Source of the DNA: Manihot esculenta
Taxonomy: Eukaryota; Streptophyta; Magnoliopsida; Malpighiales; Euphorbiaceae
Length of the DNA stretch: 64,000 nucleotides
Assembly (NCBI RefSeq): GCF_001659605.2
Contig: NC_035172.2
Coordinates: 27,145,342 to 27,209,341 of the forward strand
Direction of reading: 5' to 3'
Below, piece by piece: positions 1-12,004 of this stretch; the stretch's first letter is position 1, and each line of letters starts with the position of its first letter. The notes beneath the pieces are model-generated. The model was not told the DNA's origin. It did not search any database and worked only from the letters and a program-made list of their open reading frames with translations. Position numbers and translations under genes: made by a program.

Positions 1-737
1 ACTTTTAATTGCTTGAAAAGTTTATGCAATATATGGCAGAATGTAGTTTTCTATATTGAAATGCTAAGTCAATAAAGTTTTGCACTATTTGCCATGATTT
101 TTCCATATTGTAAACCTTGGCATATGATATATGTACTTTGGAAAATGAATGCAAATAGCTTCAAATGATATGCATTCACATTGAACTATTGATACTTGGC
201 CCTAGTAAACGTAATAGGAGTCGAGGTTAGTTTAAGGGTATGGCATGCCATATAAACATATAGAGTTCGCAGTACTGCTACCGATACATGATTTTTATTT
301 GAGGTTACATATCAGGTACCTCATAAGCACGGTCATAGAGCCCTGCTATCACAGTTTTGGCCTCTGAGCCTACCGTTCGGCACTCTGTGCCTACCGTTAT
401 AACTCCTTAACTACCTACTCGATCCTACTATGTGTTTATAAGGGCTAAGATCTTAATGAAGATTGATACTTGATTTTGTGAACTTATTGGTGAATGTTAA
501 CATGTTTGCATCTACTAGCTTGTAATTGTTTACTTGATTATCTATATAAGTGAACTTGTTTGCTTTATCTTGTTATTTGTTTTCTATCAACCACTGAGCA
601 TTAGCTCAGCGTGTTGGTTCTTACCTCACGCAGGTTGTAGATAAAGTAGATACGCGGAGTTCATCAGAGGTCTACATCAGATATCAAGGCCATTATCATA
701 GCTGGTAGTTTTGAGTCTCTGAGTCATAGTACAGTTA
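1..737 (+). repeat. LTR-like direct repeat, left copy
   Basis: This block is repeated at 2298-3034 with a constant offset of 2297 bp, and only a few mismatches are visible by eye (for example ctatcaacca versus ctatcaccca). The left copy is cut by the window edge, so the true repeat may be longer. It contains an ACTGAGC...GCTCAGCG stretch followed by CACGCAGGTTGTAG, which resembles the CACTGGGCT...GTTGCAGG stretch of the Tekay LTRs further right, so I read it as the R/U5 part of a related plus-strand LTR family. No coding potential is seen. Confidence 0.7.
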
Positions 738-2297
738 GGTATGAGTTAGACTATTTCATTACTAGAGTAAGTGGCATTAGGGGAGGTGCTAGCTTAACTC
801 TAGGCTACTAATAACTGAATCATAGAAATCTCAAATAAAGAAACGGACATATCCAGAAATGAAGTAGACTGTGTGATTAGCAAGTCGGGAACGAGTCACT
901 TTCGGGAGGTGCTTAGGGTTTCCCGACGTGCTTGCTTGAGGTGCTTGCTTAATCCGTCATGCTTGCTTAAGTGAAAAGGACTTCTAAAGGCTAAATGTAT
1001 AGTTTAGTAGGTCAATCTATGAATATTGAAAGTTTGAAAACTAAATTGAAACATGGTAAAGAGTTTAGTAGGTCAAAGTGTAAATATGGAAAGTTAAAAC
1101 ATAAAATTCATATTTACCTTTCCATGTGTCACCTAACTAAGGAAAGGAGAAATGACCATGCAAAATGAAAAGGGTTGTCATCTTCTTTCTTCCTCCAAAT
1201 TGCCGTAGGTCACCCATTATCAAAGAAAAAGAATTTGTTTTGTCTTTCTCCCACCAAAGCCAAGCCAAAACTTCACCAAATCAACTTCTTCCTTTAACCA
1301 AAATTCATCCTAAGACCAAGAGCTAAAGGAACAGCCATATAGTGAAAGAATTGAAGAAGAAAAGTTTAGGGTTCCATATACACCAAGCTTGAAAATCAAA
1401 GGTAAGCTTAGAAAGGTGTAGGAAATAGCATCTTTTCATTTATTCATGCATGAATTTAAATTATAAAGCTTTAATTTATAGTTTATTCAATCCTTTCCTA
1501 AGATATAAATTGACCTAGGTGAAGGAACATCAAAGGGAAAGGAGATAGCTAGAGAGTAGAAGAGGAAAAGAAAGAGGAATTCAAGAAAGGTTTGGTGTTT
1601 GTATCATTTTCTGTTTTCCTATGATTCTGCCATGAATAAGTGAAATTAGGGGTTGATTTTACTTGCTGGAAATGTTGCTTTGATTGTATAAATATGTTAT
1701 ATGAATGCTAAAATGATGTTTGAGAGGCTTCGAGTAAAGAACTTTAATATGAGAGCTACAAGTGCAAATCTGGCAGAATAGGTTGTAACAGGGCAGCTTG
1801 TGTTGACATCCTTATAACTTATTGTGTATTTATTGAAATTAGGCCTAAGATATACCAAATGAAAGCTGAGACAAAGATCTAAAACTTTTATGAATTGACT
1901 AAATTCTGAATCTGTAGGTAACATGATGAAAATTTGAAGTGAACCTAAACTGGACACAGAGTTAGTGCAACCGGAACAGTGTGTATTGATTACACCATAA
2001 CTAATTTTGTACTCAGTGAAATTTGTTAATACTAGTTCCAAATGAATCCTAAAACATATACCTAAAACTTTGTAGAAGACACCTAAGCTTTAATATGTAT
2101 GAAAATGCATGATTTTGATATGTTTTGTGGTACTATAAACAAGTACCAATACTGGACTGATTAAGACCTTATTGAGCAGCTTGTAAAGAAAAATTCATAA
2201 CTGAAGCTAGGATGATCAGATTTGCATGAACCATACCTTGTTGGAAAGATAAGACATAAATGTACATTTCTTATGACGAAACTGAAGTCAAATTGTA
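738..2297 (+). other. non-coding LTR-like segment between the direct repeats
   Basis: AT-rich and without a convincing reading frame; the short frames here look like chance. Positions 1180-1400 look like an LTR transcribed leader, with runs such as CTTCTTTCTTCCTCC and a splice-donor-like AAAGGTAAGC near 1400 that resembles the donor-like site in the Tekay LTRs. It most likely belongs to the same LTR as the flanking direct repeats. No primer-binding site or polypurine tract is seen. Confidence 0.45.
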
Positions 2298-3034
2298 ACT
2301 TTTAATTGCTTGAAAAGTTTATGCAATATATGGCAGAATGTAGTTTTCTATATTGAAATGCTAAGTCAATAAAGTTTTGCACTATTTGCCATGAGTTTTC
2401 CATATTGTAAACCTTGGCATATGATATATGTACTTTGGAAAATGAATGCAAATAGCTTCAAATGATATGCATTCACATTGAACTATTGATACTTGGCCCT
2501 AGTAAACGTAATAGGAGTCGAGGTTAGTTTAAGGGTATGGCATGCCATATAAACATATAGAGTTCGCAGTACTGCTACCGATACATGATTTTTATTTGAG
2601 GTTACATATCAGGTACCTCATAAGCACGGTCATAGAGCCCTGCTATCACAGTTTTGGCCTCTGAGCCTACCGTTCGGCACTCTGTGCCTACCGTTATAAC
2701 TCCTTAACTACCTACTCGATCCTACTATGTGTTTATAAGGGCTAAGATCTTAATGAAGATTGATACTTGATTTTGTGAACTTATTGGTGAATGTTAACAT
2801 GTTTGCATCTACTAGCTTGTAATTGTTTACTTGATTATCTATATAAGTGAACTTGTTTGCTTTATCTTGTTATTTGTTTTCTATCACCCACTGAGCATTA
2901 GCTCAGCGTGTTGGTTCTTACCTCACGCAGGTTGTAGATAAAGTAGATACGCGGAGTTCATCAGAGGTCTACATCAGATATCAAGGCCATTATCATAGCT
3001 GGTAGTTTTGAGTCTCTGAGTCATAGTACAGTTA
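2298..3034 (+). repeat. LTR-like direct repeat, right copy
   Basis: This is the second copy of positions 1-737. Near-identity over 737 bp points to a recent duplication or to LTR-LTR recombination. The two copies diverge abruptly after GTACAGTTA, which defines the repeat edge. Confidence 0.7.
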
Positions 3035-3386
3035 TATTTTGGCATGTACATATTGAATAGAGTGAGTTGTAAAGGTTATGTAATCAAAGAATAGTAAGAT
3101 ATCAAATGACAGTTGTTAGTGTAATTATAAGTGTGATTTTCATATGTATTACAGGTTAAAGTGCTAATGAAACAGAGGAAATTCTGCCAAAAAATTTTAG
3201 CTTAAAAATATCACATTTGTTTTAATCACTTGATGAAATTTACATGCATTAAAAAAAAAAAAAAAAAAAAAACTTGGTATTTACAGATAAAAGAAATTGT
3301 TTAGTCTTGATATGCCTAAAAAGGTATAGTTTGTGACAGACCTTGTTCTATCTACACTTGATAGGATAAGGGGTGTTACAGTCAGG
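3035..3386 (+). other. probable LTR 3' end with poly(A) tract
   Basis: Non-coding. It holds a 22-bp A run at 3251-3272 and ends in GGGGTGTTACA at 3370-3380, which is the expected 3' terminus for an LTR beginning TGTAACACCCC. Only six bases then separate it from a gag ATG at 3387, so the usual PBS and leader are missing and the junction looks like a deletion. The assignment as an LTR end is inferred from the terminal bases. Confidence 0.4.
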
Positions 3387-4199
3387 ATGTGGGGTGCTCG
3401 TCGATCTGTGGAATCGATAGGAGTTCCGTCAGAGAGGGAAGGTATGGACACCTTTCCCCCTACCCTGCCGAGAGCGCAGTCGTGGGGAGTCAGTAGATGG
3501 AGGACATCAAGAGACCCTAGGAGGTCTTTTGATGCAAGCAGAGAAGGTATGGATCTAAGGAGGATGTCAGCTAGTATGAGAGAGCCTGAGATGGATATTC
3601 AAAGAAGAGATATCAGTTTGGGAATCAGAGTGCCAGAAGAAGGCATGGGAGATTCTCAGGAGGATGCTCAGACTCAGGATTCTAGGATTTCAGGTTCAGG
3701 AGGGATTGATCCCTCCACTTTGAGTACAGCCTCCACGAAGAGTAAGAAGTGGGGCAGAGGCCTCAGAAGGTCGAAGAAGAAGTTTTGGCAGAATTTGAAG
3801 GCTAGTTTGGGTTTTGGTGGTTCAAGCTCTGGCTCAGGCAGTTCAAGATGCGTGAGGTGTGGAAGGCCGCACAAGGGAATCTGTCTGATTGGGACTAATC
3901 TATGTTTCAGGTGTGGACAGGAAGGACACATAGCACGTGAGTGTCCCACTGCGCCCAGGTTGGCTCAGTCCCAGCCAGCAGCTCCAGGTAGAACAGCTCA
4001 GCCAGCAGCTCCAGCCATGGTTCAAGTTAGTGGTCGAGGCAGAGGAAGAGGGTCAGTCCCTCATCTCTCAGGTTTTCGTGGAGAAGTTCCGTCAGCTTCA
4101 GCTCGGATCTTCACCCAAGCTCAGCAAGAGGCAGACACATCGAACATGGTGGTGTCAGGTACGCTCACTTTTGAAAGTTCTGATGTGTATGTTTTGTGA
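3387..4199 (+). pseudogene. gag: Tekay (Del) chromovirus Gag, internally deleted
   Basis: This encodes a retrotransposon nucleocapsid-type Gag that would package element RNA in the cytoplasm. I chose the ATG at 3387 because the N-terminus (MWGARRS, then RDPRRSFDAS near residue 45) aligns with the Gag starts at 15695 on the minus strand and at 57137. The C-terminal half has two zinc knuckles, CVRCGRPHKGIC and CFRCGQEGHIAREC, then an RGRGRG stretch, then the QQEADTSNMVVSG motif that leads into the protease in related elements. The central retrotransposon gag domain, present in the minus-strand sister at 13668-15695, is absent here. The frame stops at 4197-4199, just before the protease. The C-to-N order is plain; the deletion is inferred from the sister copy. 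Confidence 0.8.
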
Positions 4200-5248
4200 A
4201 CCCTAGAGTTTCTCTTTCTTTAGTTGCTCTAGGAGCCGTCGAGAGGTTGAGTTGATAGCTTTTGGGCTAGAGTGTTCTCTTTGGGTCAGTAGACTCACGT
4301 GTGATCCATCTGGGGCAGAGTCAGTCTGCCGGTTCAGTTCTGTGTCAGTTGAGGGTAGATGCCTTCCACTCGACTTTGAGGTCCTAGACTTGACTGTCTG
4401 GACGTCAATCGAGGGATGGATTGGTTTCTGCTCGTGGTGCTATCTTGGTCTGTAGAGACGAGGTAGTCAAGTTCAGAGGACAGGATGGGTCAGAGATAGT
4501 CTTCTGAGGGAACACAGTAGGGATGCCTAGAGGTTTGATGTCAGCCTGTCTGGTTCGTAGGGTACGTAGGAGGGGTTGTCAGAGGGTTCTAGTTCTTGTT
4601 GAAAGTTTTGCAGTCAGGTCAGGGAACCAGCCTCGATGCCAGTTGTTAGAGAGAGGTAGTAGTCAGAGTAGAGGCGAGACTTGGTAGACAAGGGATTTTA
4701 TCCGACCTAGTACCTCACTCTGGATTGCTCCAGTATGGTTGTGGGAAAAGAAGGATGAATCCTTGAGACTTTGTAACGACTGTAAGCAGTTGACCAAGGT
4801 CACTACCAAGGGCAGGTATTCCTATGCAGGATGGATGATCTATTGGAACAGTTAGTAGAAGCTGATTGTTTTCCAAGATAGATCTGAAATCCGGGTACTA
4901 CCTGTGAGAGTTAGAGTTAGTGTTGGGTTAGCAGTAAGAAGAAGCCAGTTGTTAGTAGAGAAGATAAAGAGAGAAGAGTAAAGATCAGAGAAGGTCAGAG
5001 TAGCGCAGCAGAAGATGGATGAGTTTCAGGAGAAGGTTGGGTATTGTTAAGGTGTTTCTTTTGGGAAAGGTGTGCCCAGAAGACCCAGGAGTTTTTACTC
5101 CAGCAGTGCCCGTGTCTCTCTTTCAGGAGAGAGATTTTTAGGTTTTGCTTGCTTGTTTGCTTGCATGTTTATGTATGATTGAAGTTATGTTTTATGCCTG
5201 TTTGTTTGTGGAACATTCGGGGATGAATGTTCTTAAAGGGGGGAAGAA
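4200..5248 (+). pseudogene. pol: decayed Tekay protease and reverse transcriptase remnant
   Basis: Short blocks in shifting frames match the sister polyprotein on the minus strand: a protease-flank block at 4230-4450, a GCQRVLVLVES-like block near 4575, and an RT fingers and palm trace at 4700-4920 that includes KIDLKSGYY at 4875-4901. RNase H and integrase are missing. The 3' end carries an AAAGGGGGG tract at 5236-5243, the expected polypurine tract for plus-strand priming, directly before the LTR. Nothing here could make a working enzyme. Confidence 0.7.
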
Positions 5249-5444
5249 TGTAATACCCGGCTAGATTCCGGCATCGGAATCCCTACTTCCGGCGGAATCT
5301 CCGTTGGAATCTAGATTTCTGAATATGCCAGAGGTTTCTAGAGGGGTAAAATGTGTTTTCTAAAATGTTTTCACATGATTTCATGGTTTTAAACGAAAAG
5401 GAAATGAGTTTTGAACAGAAAAGACCAAGGAGACATTTGCCAGG

Positions 5445-5570
5445 TTCGGCCGCCGAAAGTGAGGTTCGGCCGCCGAACATGGAAAGGCTTCGGGAGCGCC
5501 TTTGGCCTCCGAAAGTCTTGTTTGAACGAGCCAAGGTTCGGCCGCCGAAAGTCAAAGTTCGGCCGCCGAA
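5445..5570. promoter_or_regulatory. palindrome cluster upstream of the TATA box
   Basis: Four exact TTCGGCCGCCGAA copies start at 5445, 5465, 5537 and 5558, that is two pairs with 20-21 bp spacing and 72 bp between pairs. The last copy starts 13 bp before position 5571 and its end lies 56 bp before the TATA box at 5626. Each copy contains GCCGCC, the core of the GCC-box bound by plant AP2/ERF factors; a role as a binding site is inference. Confidence 0.75.
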
Positions 5571-5625
5571 CATGCATGAGTTTAGGGGGCACGTTAGGCT
5601 GCCGAAGGTCTTCGACCAGGCCACC

Positions 5626-5632
5626 TATAAAG
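5626..5632 (+). promoter_or_regulatory. LTR TATA box
   Basis: TATAAAG in the context CACCTATAAAGAG. The same position in three other Tekay LTRs in the window also has TATAAA (54901 on the plus strand; 19521-19530 and 21371-21380 on the minus strand). Confidence 0.7.
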
Positions 5633-6152
5633 AGCCCTCAGATCGGAAATGGGAGAGTTTTCTCCCCATTCTCGAGCTCAGGTGAGTTCGTGTCCTCCCT
5701 TGGCCGTTTTCATGTTCTTTCTTCATCTCCTTCATGTTTTCATGAGTTCCATGGTGGTTTTGAAGAGTTTTGAAGCTTAGATCAAGGATTTGGGAACTTG
5801 GAGCTTTTGGAGCTTGGATTCTCCACACCTCCGAGTTAGAGATCGCACAACCCTCGATCTTCAAGAGGTAAGTGTAGATCTTGGTTTTCCTTGAGTTTTC
5901 ATGAAGTTTTAAGAAAGTTTAATGATGTTTTAATGGTTGAGTTGGGTAGAAATGCATGTTTAAGGTTTATGTGGGTTTTATACCCAATGTATGTTATGTG
6001 ATGTTTGTGTTGAGGAGTTATGTTAGTTTATGCTCCTTTATGCTTGTGGGAGTGAGTATGCATGATTGGGAGAGAGTATGTGAGGATTTGGGTATATTTG
6101 AGTTTGGTTTTTGGCTTGGCAGAATCGGACCTGTCGTCCAGAGGGGACCAGG

Positions 6153-6324
6153 TTCGGCCGCCGAAAGGAGTTTCGGCCGCCGAACCTGCATGAGAGGCAG
6201 TCTTTAGGCTGCCGAATGTGCCCCCGAAGGAGGGACTTTCGTTTCTGTCCAAGGGTTTCGGCCGCCGAACCTGCCGCCGAACTTACCCGAGTTTCGTCTC
6301 TAGAAGGGACTTTCGGCCGCCGAA
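6153..6324. repeat. second palindrome cluster in the transcribed LTR
   Basis: Four exact TTCGGCCGCCGAA copies start at 6153, 6172, 6257 and 6312, with several half-sites (GCCGCCGAA) between them. They share the neighbouring phrases TTTCGTCTCT and GGACTTTCGG with the cluster at 55458-55664 and with the Athila solo LTR at 17900-18050. Confidence 0.75.
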
Positions 6325-7727
6325 GGTGCCGCCGAAAGTGCCCTGTCCAGCCGTTTCTTGGATGTTTCCTATGTATGTTTAAATGATGTTTAGAGGGGTT
6401 TTTGGGGGTATGTTTATGAGTTGTTTAGAGTATGTTTGGCACCTCATTCGAGTCCACCTGTGTAGGATCGGACCCGAGAGACCGAGGAGGCCAGTAGTGC
6501 TAGCTGTTGCCGAGTCAGTCAGCGTCGGCCAGAGGTGAGTAGAACTAACTTAATCTTTTATTTTAAGAAAATCAAATGCCTAAAGCATGTTCATGCATCA
6601 TGATTATATGTAATAGGATGATTGTACTAGTTGCACGAATGTGACGCATTGCATTATTTGATGTTGATGGAGGAAGGTTTGGACCAAGGCGACTTCAATA
6701 GCCCATATCTGTCATTGAGTCTTGGGTGAGTCCTTCGAGAGCCGGACAAGTACACGTAGGAAAGTCCTTGTGAGCTCTCGGTGGACTAGGCACCTTGTCA
6801 CGTATGTTATAGGCCTATGCGAGCTCCTTTGGGGGGGCCGGGCACCGACAGAGGGATTTTTGAGGTCATGTCTAATCCTTGAGAGTAAAGGATGCTAGCA
6901 AAGAAAAGGAACTCTCAAAAACAGTCCGTGGGGAATATTTATCTGCATGAGCCCCGAGACGGATCAGGTTATGTGATTTCTTTGTATTCTGACGCATTTC
7001 ATGAGAGCATGTAATTAATGAACTGTTTTCTCTGTTTCTACTCACTGGGCTTTTTAGCTCATCCCTTTCCCCTAACCCCAGTGTTGCAGGTTTGAAGTCG
7101 TTCGGGAAGCCTCAAGAGTTAAGGTTAAGTCTGTGTAATAGTTTTAGATTAGCACTTTTAGTGTGGACATGTATTATAAAGTGAGATATTGATTTGTAAA
7201 CTGAGATATTGTAATGTAAAGTTAAGTAGAGTTATGTTTATGGATTAGACATGTGCTTGGCCCTAAGACTTGGTTAGTCCCTGTTTAATACATGATGTAT
7301 GTAATGTCTTAGATGTTGAGTTACGTTGGAACTAATCTTGTGGCATGTGTTGTTTACCACGTTATGTTATGGATGAGGACCCTAGTAGAGGTCTTATGTT
7401 TGTGGTTTGTTGCATGCACAGGTTAGGTTCTAGTTCTTTGGATGTATTCCAGCTTGATGTATGTTATGTTGACCCAGCTAGAGTGATGGAGGCTCTAGTA
7501 AGGGGTTTCTTTATGTTTTCAGTTATGTTGCATACAGGACAAGCTCGGTTTATACATCAGATGTTTATGTTTTTGTGTTAAAGTGTTGATCATGTATGGG
7601 ATTTGACCAGGTGATAGGAGGTATGTTTGGCTTGCTACGGGTCCCGGCGGCCTTAAGCCGATCTGGATCCTAGCGTCGGTGGCGGTTCGGGCCGTTACAG
7701 AGGGGTATCGGTTTCCGGGTCATTACA

Positions 7728-8184
7728 CAATTCAAAAGGCAATTCTCAAACATGAATATAACTCACTGCAAGTGATTCAACATAAGTTTAAAGAGTTATC
7801 ACATCAATGGGGTCATGGAAAGATAAACTCATCTAACATAGTTCATCAGTTTGAGTAGAGCAAAACAAAAAGGAAGAAGAAGGTTGTGGTTGTGTGTGTT
7901 TTATTGAAAGCATAAAAATAACAAAAATTCAACTGTGACTAATTAACTTAAGACTGAAAGGAAAAAGAAAAAAAAATTTTGCAATCTGAAAGCATGAGAA
8001 ATCGTAGAAGAAAAGAAGAGAAGAAGGAGAAAGAAAGAGAAGAAAAGAAGAGAAGAAGGAGAAAGAAAGATGAAGAATGCACCCCCACACTTAAATCATG
8101 CATTGTCCTCAATGTAAAAGAAGAGAGAAGAGAACAAAAGAAACTGAGTACTTCCCTGGGGTGTGGTGTGCTTGGCATGATCCT
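7728..8184 (-). other. 3' untranslated part of the Athila-type element
   Basis: This lies downstream of the stop codon at 8185 on the minus strand. It contains a purine-rich duplication on the plus strand (a 32-bp GAAGAAAAGAAGAG-type unit at about 8007-8070) and the block GCACCCCCACACTTAAATC at 8079-8097, which resembles CACCCCCCCACAC near 59920 in the 3' region of the sister element. The region ends abruptly at the Tekay LTR end at 7727, so the element's own 3' LTR is missing here. Confidence 0.6.
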
Positions 8185-9598
8185 CTAGGCAGAAGGATGT
8201 TGTAGTGGAATTTCTTCCACCACTTGTACTGCGAACCCTTCAAAGTATGGTTTCAGACGATGTCCATTCACCTTGAAGATTTTCCCAGTTTCTGTGCTTC
8301 GGATGTCTACAGCTCCATGTGGGTATGCATGTTCTACAATGAATGGTCCAATCCACCTAGACCGTAGCTTTCCTGGGAACAGTTTCAGACGAGAGTCAAA
8401 GAGTAGGACTTTATCACCAACCTCAAATTGTTTTCTTGAAAGATGATTGTCATGGGAGGCTTTGGTCTTTGTTTTGTAATTCCACGAGTTCTCATATGCA
8501 TCTCGTCTTATTTCCTCAAGCTCTTGTAGTTGCAACTTGCGATGATGGCCAGCTGCCTTGAGGTCCATGTTGCAATTCTTTACAGCCCAATATGCCTTGT
8601 GCTCAAGCTCAACTGGAAGGTGACAAGCTTTCCCATAGACAAGTCTATAAGGGGACATACCTATGGGGGTCTTGTAGGCAGTTCTGTAGGCCCATAAAGC
8701 ATCTTCTAATCTTGAGCTCCAATCCTTTCGGTTGGGAGAAACTGTCTTTTCAAGGATGGCTTTGATTTCTCTGTTGGACACTTCAGCTTGTCCATTTGTC
8801 TGAGGGTGGTAGGCTGTGGATGTTCTATGGATCACATTGTGTTTTCTGAGAAGGCTTTCCACTACCCTATTGCAAAAGTGGGTTCCTCTATCACTGATGA
8901 TTGCTTTTGGTACTCCATGTCTGGCAAAGATGTTGGTCTTCACAAAGTCTACCACTGCCTTGGCATCATCAGTCTTAGTTGCTCTAGCCTCCACCCACTT
9001 GGATACATAATCCACTGCAAGGATGATATATGTGTATCCAAAGGATGGTGGGAATGGTCCCATGAAGTCTATGCCCCAAACATCAAATACCTCACAGACC
9101 ATGATGGGGTTCTGTGGCATTTGATTTCTTTTGCTCAGATTTCCAGTCTGTTGACACCTAGCACATGTCCTGCAAAATAGAAAAGCATCTCGAAACATGG
9201 TGGGCCAAAATAGGCCACTTTCAAGTATCTTGTGAGCAGTTTTCCTTGGACCAAAGTGTCCTCCACAACTATATGAATGACAAAAAGTAAGTACAGAGGC
9301 TATTTCTTGGTCAGGAATGCATCTCCTTATCATTTGGTCAGCACAATGTTTCCACAAATAAGGCTCATCCCAAACATAGTATTTGGCATCCTTTTTTATT
9401 TTATCTTTAGTGTGCTTAGGCATGTCAGAAGGTAAGTTACCTGTGGCCAAGTAGTTTACCATATCGGCGTACCATGGCTCATCAGACTGAGCAAGAAAGA
9501 TTTGTTCAAGTAGGTCTTCCTTGGATTCTTCAGATTCGGGAAAGTGTTGCAAAGGAGGTTCGGAGGAGCTTGCTTGTGTTGGGACCTGCTGGGCGAGG

Positions 9599-9725
9599 TT
9601 CGGCGGCCGAAAAGGTTCTGGGTTCGGCGGCCGAATCTCTCCAGTTTGCGGAGTGAGCTTTGGCGATGGATTCGGCTTCCGCAAGTCAGTGGGGTTCGGC
9701 GGCCGAAAGATGTTCGGCGGCCGAA
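9599..9725. repeat. palindrome array inside the pol linker
   Basis: Four exact copies of TTCGGCGGCCGAA (plus-strand spelling) start at 9599, 9623, 9695 and 9713, with a decayed copy near 9671 (TTCGGCTTCCGCA). On the coding strand each is read in the phase that gives RPPN. The array sits exactly where RT and RNase H are missing. Confidence 0.8.
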
Positions 9726-11967
9726 TGTCTTCTGTCTGCTTGATCTCAACTTGCTGAATGCTGCAGATTGTTTCCTTGAGTTTCAGATTCTCAATCCTGC
9801 AAAGATCATCATCTAGAACAGAATCTTGATTTTCATTAAATACATCTTGGCTCAAACAATCAATAATATCAAGGCCATAAACAGGGGACATATCATGTGG
9901 ATATTTCATGGCATCATAGACATTGTACTTTATGACTTCCCCTTCAAATTCCATGGTAAGAGTACCATCATGCACATCTATTTTAGTCCTAGCAGTGCTC
10001 AAGAAGGGACGTCCAAGAAGAATGTCAGAACTAGTATTGCAACTATCTTCCTTAGTATCAATCACATAAAAATCAGCAGGAAAGACAAGTTCATCTACTT
10101 GGACTAAGACATCTTCAAGAACACCTATGGGGTATACCACAGATCTATCAGCCAATTGTATCACAACCCTTGTTTCCTTTAGTGCACATGCATTGAGAGA
10201 TTTATAGATGGAGAGAGGCATGACATTAATAGATGCACCAAGATCACACATGGCTTTCTTGATACCAACATTCCCAATTTTGCAAGAGATAGCAAACATA
10301 CCTTTGTCCTTGCATTTGGTTGGGAGTTCTCTTTTAATAACAGCAGTGACTACCTCACCTACACTTACTTTCTCTCTTTCAGCTAGCTTTCTTCTATTGG
10401 TGCACAACTCTTTCAGAAATTTGGCATACCTTGGAATTTGCTTGACAGCATCTAGCAGTGGTATGTTGATCTCCACTTTTCTGAAAGTCTCAAGAATCTC
10501 CTTTTCTTCTTTTTCTTTTTGTGTTCTTTCAAATCTTTTTGGAAAAGGAGGTGGGATGTGAAAACTTACCTTTGGATCATCTTTTTGCACAGGAGGTGGT
10601 GCGGACTGGGATGAAGAAGCTTCAGGTTGCCTTGGTTCTACCTCTTGCTCATGATTATTATCTCGAAGCTCTTTGCCACTTCTTAAAGTAATGGCACTTA
10701 CATTTTGTGCGGGGTTTGCCTCAGTTTGGGATGGCAACTTTCCTTGAGCTTCAAGTCTATGTATGGAGATGGCCATTTGTCCCATCTGTTGTTGCATCAT
10801 ATGCAAGGTCTTCATAACCTCATTATTAGTATCAGTGTCCATTGGTGGTGCTGGTTGGGTTTGGCCTCTTTGGAGAATTTGATAATTCTGACTATTGTTG
10901 GCCCTTCCATAGCTGAAATTGGGGTGATCTCTCCAACCTGGATTGTATGCATTGGAGTATGGATCATGTCTAGGTTGGTTGTTGTATCTCCCAATTGCAT
11001 TGACTTGTTGACTGTCTTCTTGGAGGTTAGGGCACTGATCAGTGGGGTGTCCTACATACAAGCAGATACCACATGTCCTAGGAGGCTGGGGTGCTTGAGT
11101 CTGTTGGACCTGGTTAAGGGCAAGTTTTTCCACAAGAGATGTTAGTTTAGAAATTTGAGATTCAACAGAGGATGTTTTTACCTCATAGATTCCTCTTTGT
11201 GTTTGCTCCTCCTCATCATATTGCTTGGATGAAGCTGCAAGGTTGGAAATCAGTTCCTTCATCTCCCTAGGTGTCTTGTCTAGGATTGATCCTCCACAGG
11301 CTACAGTTATGAGTTTCCTCTCTGATGGAGTCAATCCCCCATAGAAGAATTGAATGAGGGCTTTATCTGACATATCATGTTGTGGACAACCTGTACAAAG
11401 TCTTTCAAACCTTTCCCAATAATCATATAGGTCCTCAGTTGGTCTTTGCTTTATGCTAGTGATTTCTCTTATTATGCCAATTGATATAGATGGTGGGAAG
11501 TATTTGTCCAAAAAGGCTTGGACCATATCATCCCATGAAGTTATAGATCCAGATGGCAAATAAAATAACCAATCTTTAGCATGGTCATCTAATGAAAAAG
11601 GGAAGGCTCTCAGTTTAACATGATCTTCAGAGATCCCTTGAGGTCTCATGGATGAGCAAATAATTTTAAACTCTTTTAAGTGCTTATGTGGATTTTCATT
11701 TGGCAATCCTCTAAATTTAGGGAGTTGATGGATCAAACCTGATTTCAGTTCAAAGGGAACTGTAAGAGGTGGATAGGTGATGCAAAGTGGAGCTTAATCA
11801 CCTATAGGGGTTGCTAACTCCCTCATGGTTCTTTCCCTTGGTGCTTGTGGCCTATTTGCTGGATTTTCTTGCATTATTTGGCCTTGGACAGCATGTCCAT
11901 TATGGGCAGCAGCTGGTGCTTGAGGTTCTGCCATTGGTGCAAGATGGGGTTGCTGGAATTCAAGACT

Positions 11968-12004
11968 TTCGGCGGCCGAATGTTGATGAGTTTCGGCGGC
12001 CGAA
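11968..12004. repeat. palindrome pair inside gag
   Basis: Two exact TTCGGCGGCCGAA copies at 11968-11980 and 11992-12004. Here the coding strand reads them as SAAE, a different codon phase from the RPPN copies in the linker of the same polyprotein. Confidence 0.8.

Larger units (their letters stand above)
5249..7727 (+). repeat. Tekay 3' LTR (2479 bp)
   Basis: It starts TGTAATACCCGGC right after the polypurine tract and ends GGTCATTACA, so the ends form short terminal inverted repeats. It is homologous to the LTRs at 54545-56865 and 19582-21711. A TATA box (TATAAAG) lies at 5626-5632 and a strong splice-donor-like AGGTAAGT at 5866-5873. Eight exact TTCGGCCGCCGAA copies fall in two clusters, 5445-5570 before the TATA box and 6153-6324 after it. 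Positions 7030-7130 hold the CACTGGGCT...GCAGG landmark found in all copies. The frames inside are by-products of the palindromes. Confidence 0.9.

Noticed and set aside
3251..3272. Poly(A) tail of a retroposed gene or SINE
   Set aside because: No retrogene body or target duplication flanks it; it looks like an A run inside an LTR tail.
5445..6324. CRISPR-like array
   Set aside because: The palindromes have no uniform unique spacers, sit in plant LTRs and coding regions, and the context is clearly nuclear plant DNA.
5283..6386. Several overlapping open frames rich in FGRR, SAAE and RPPN
   Set aside because: These are the three reading phases of the TTCGGCCGCCGAA palindromes in an LTR, open on both strands because the motif lacks stops.
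8788..9180. Plus-strand open frame of 130 codons opposite the integrase
   Set aside because: It is a shadow of the well-supported minus-strand integrase frame.
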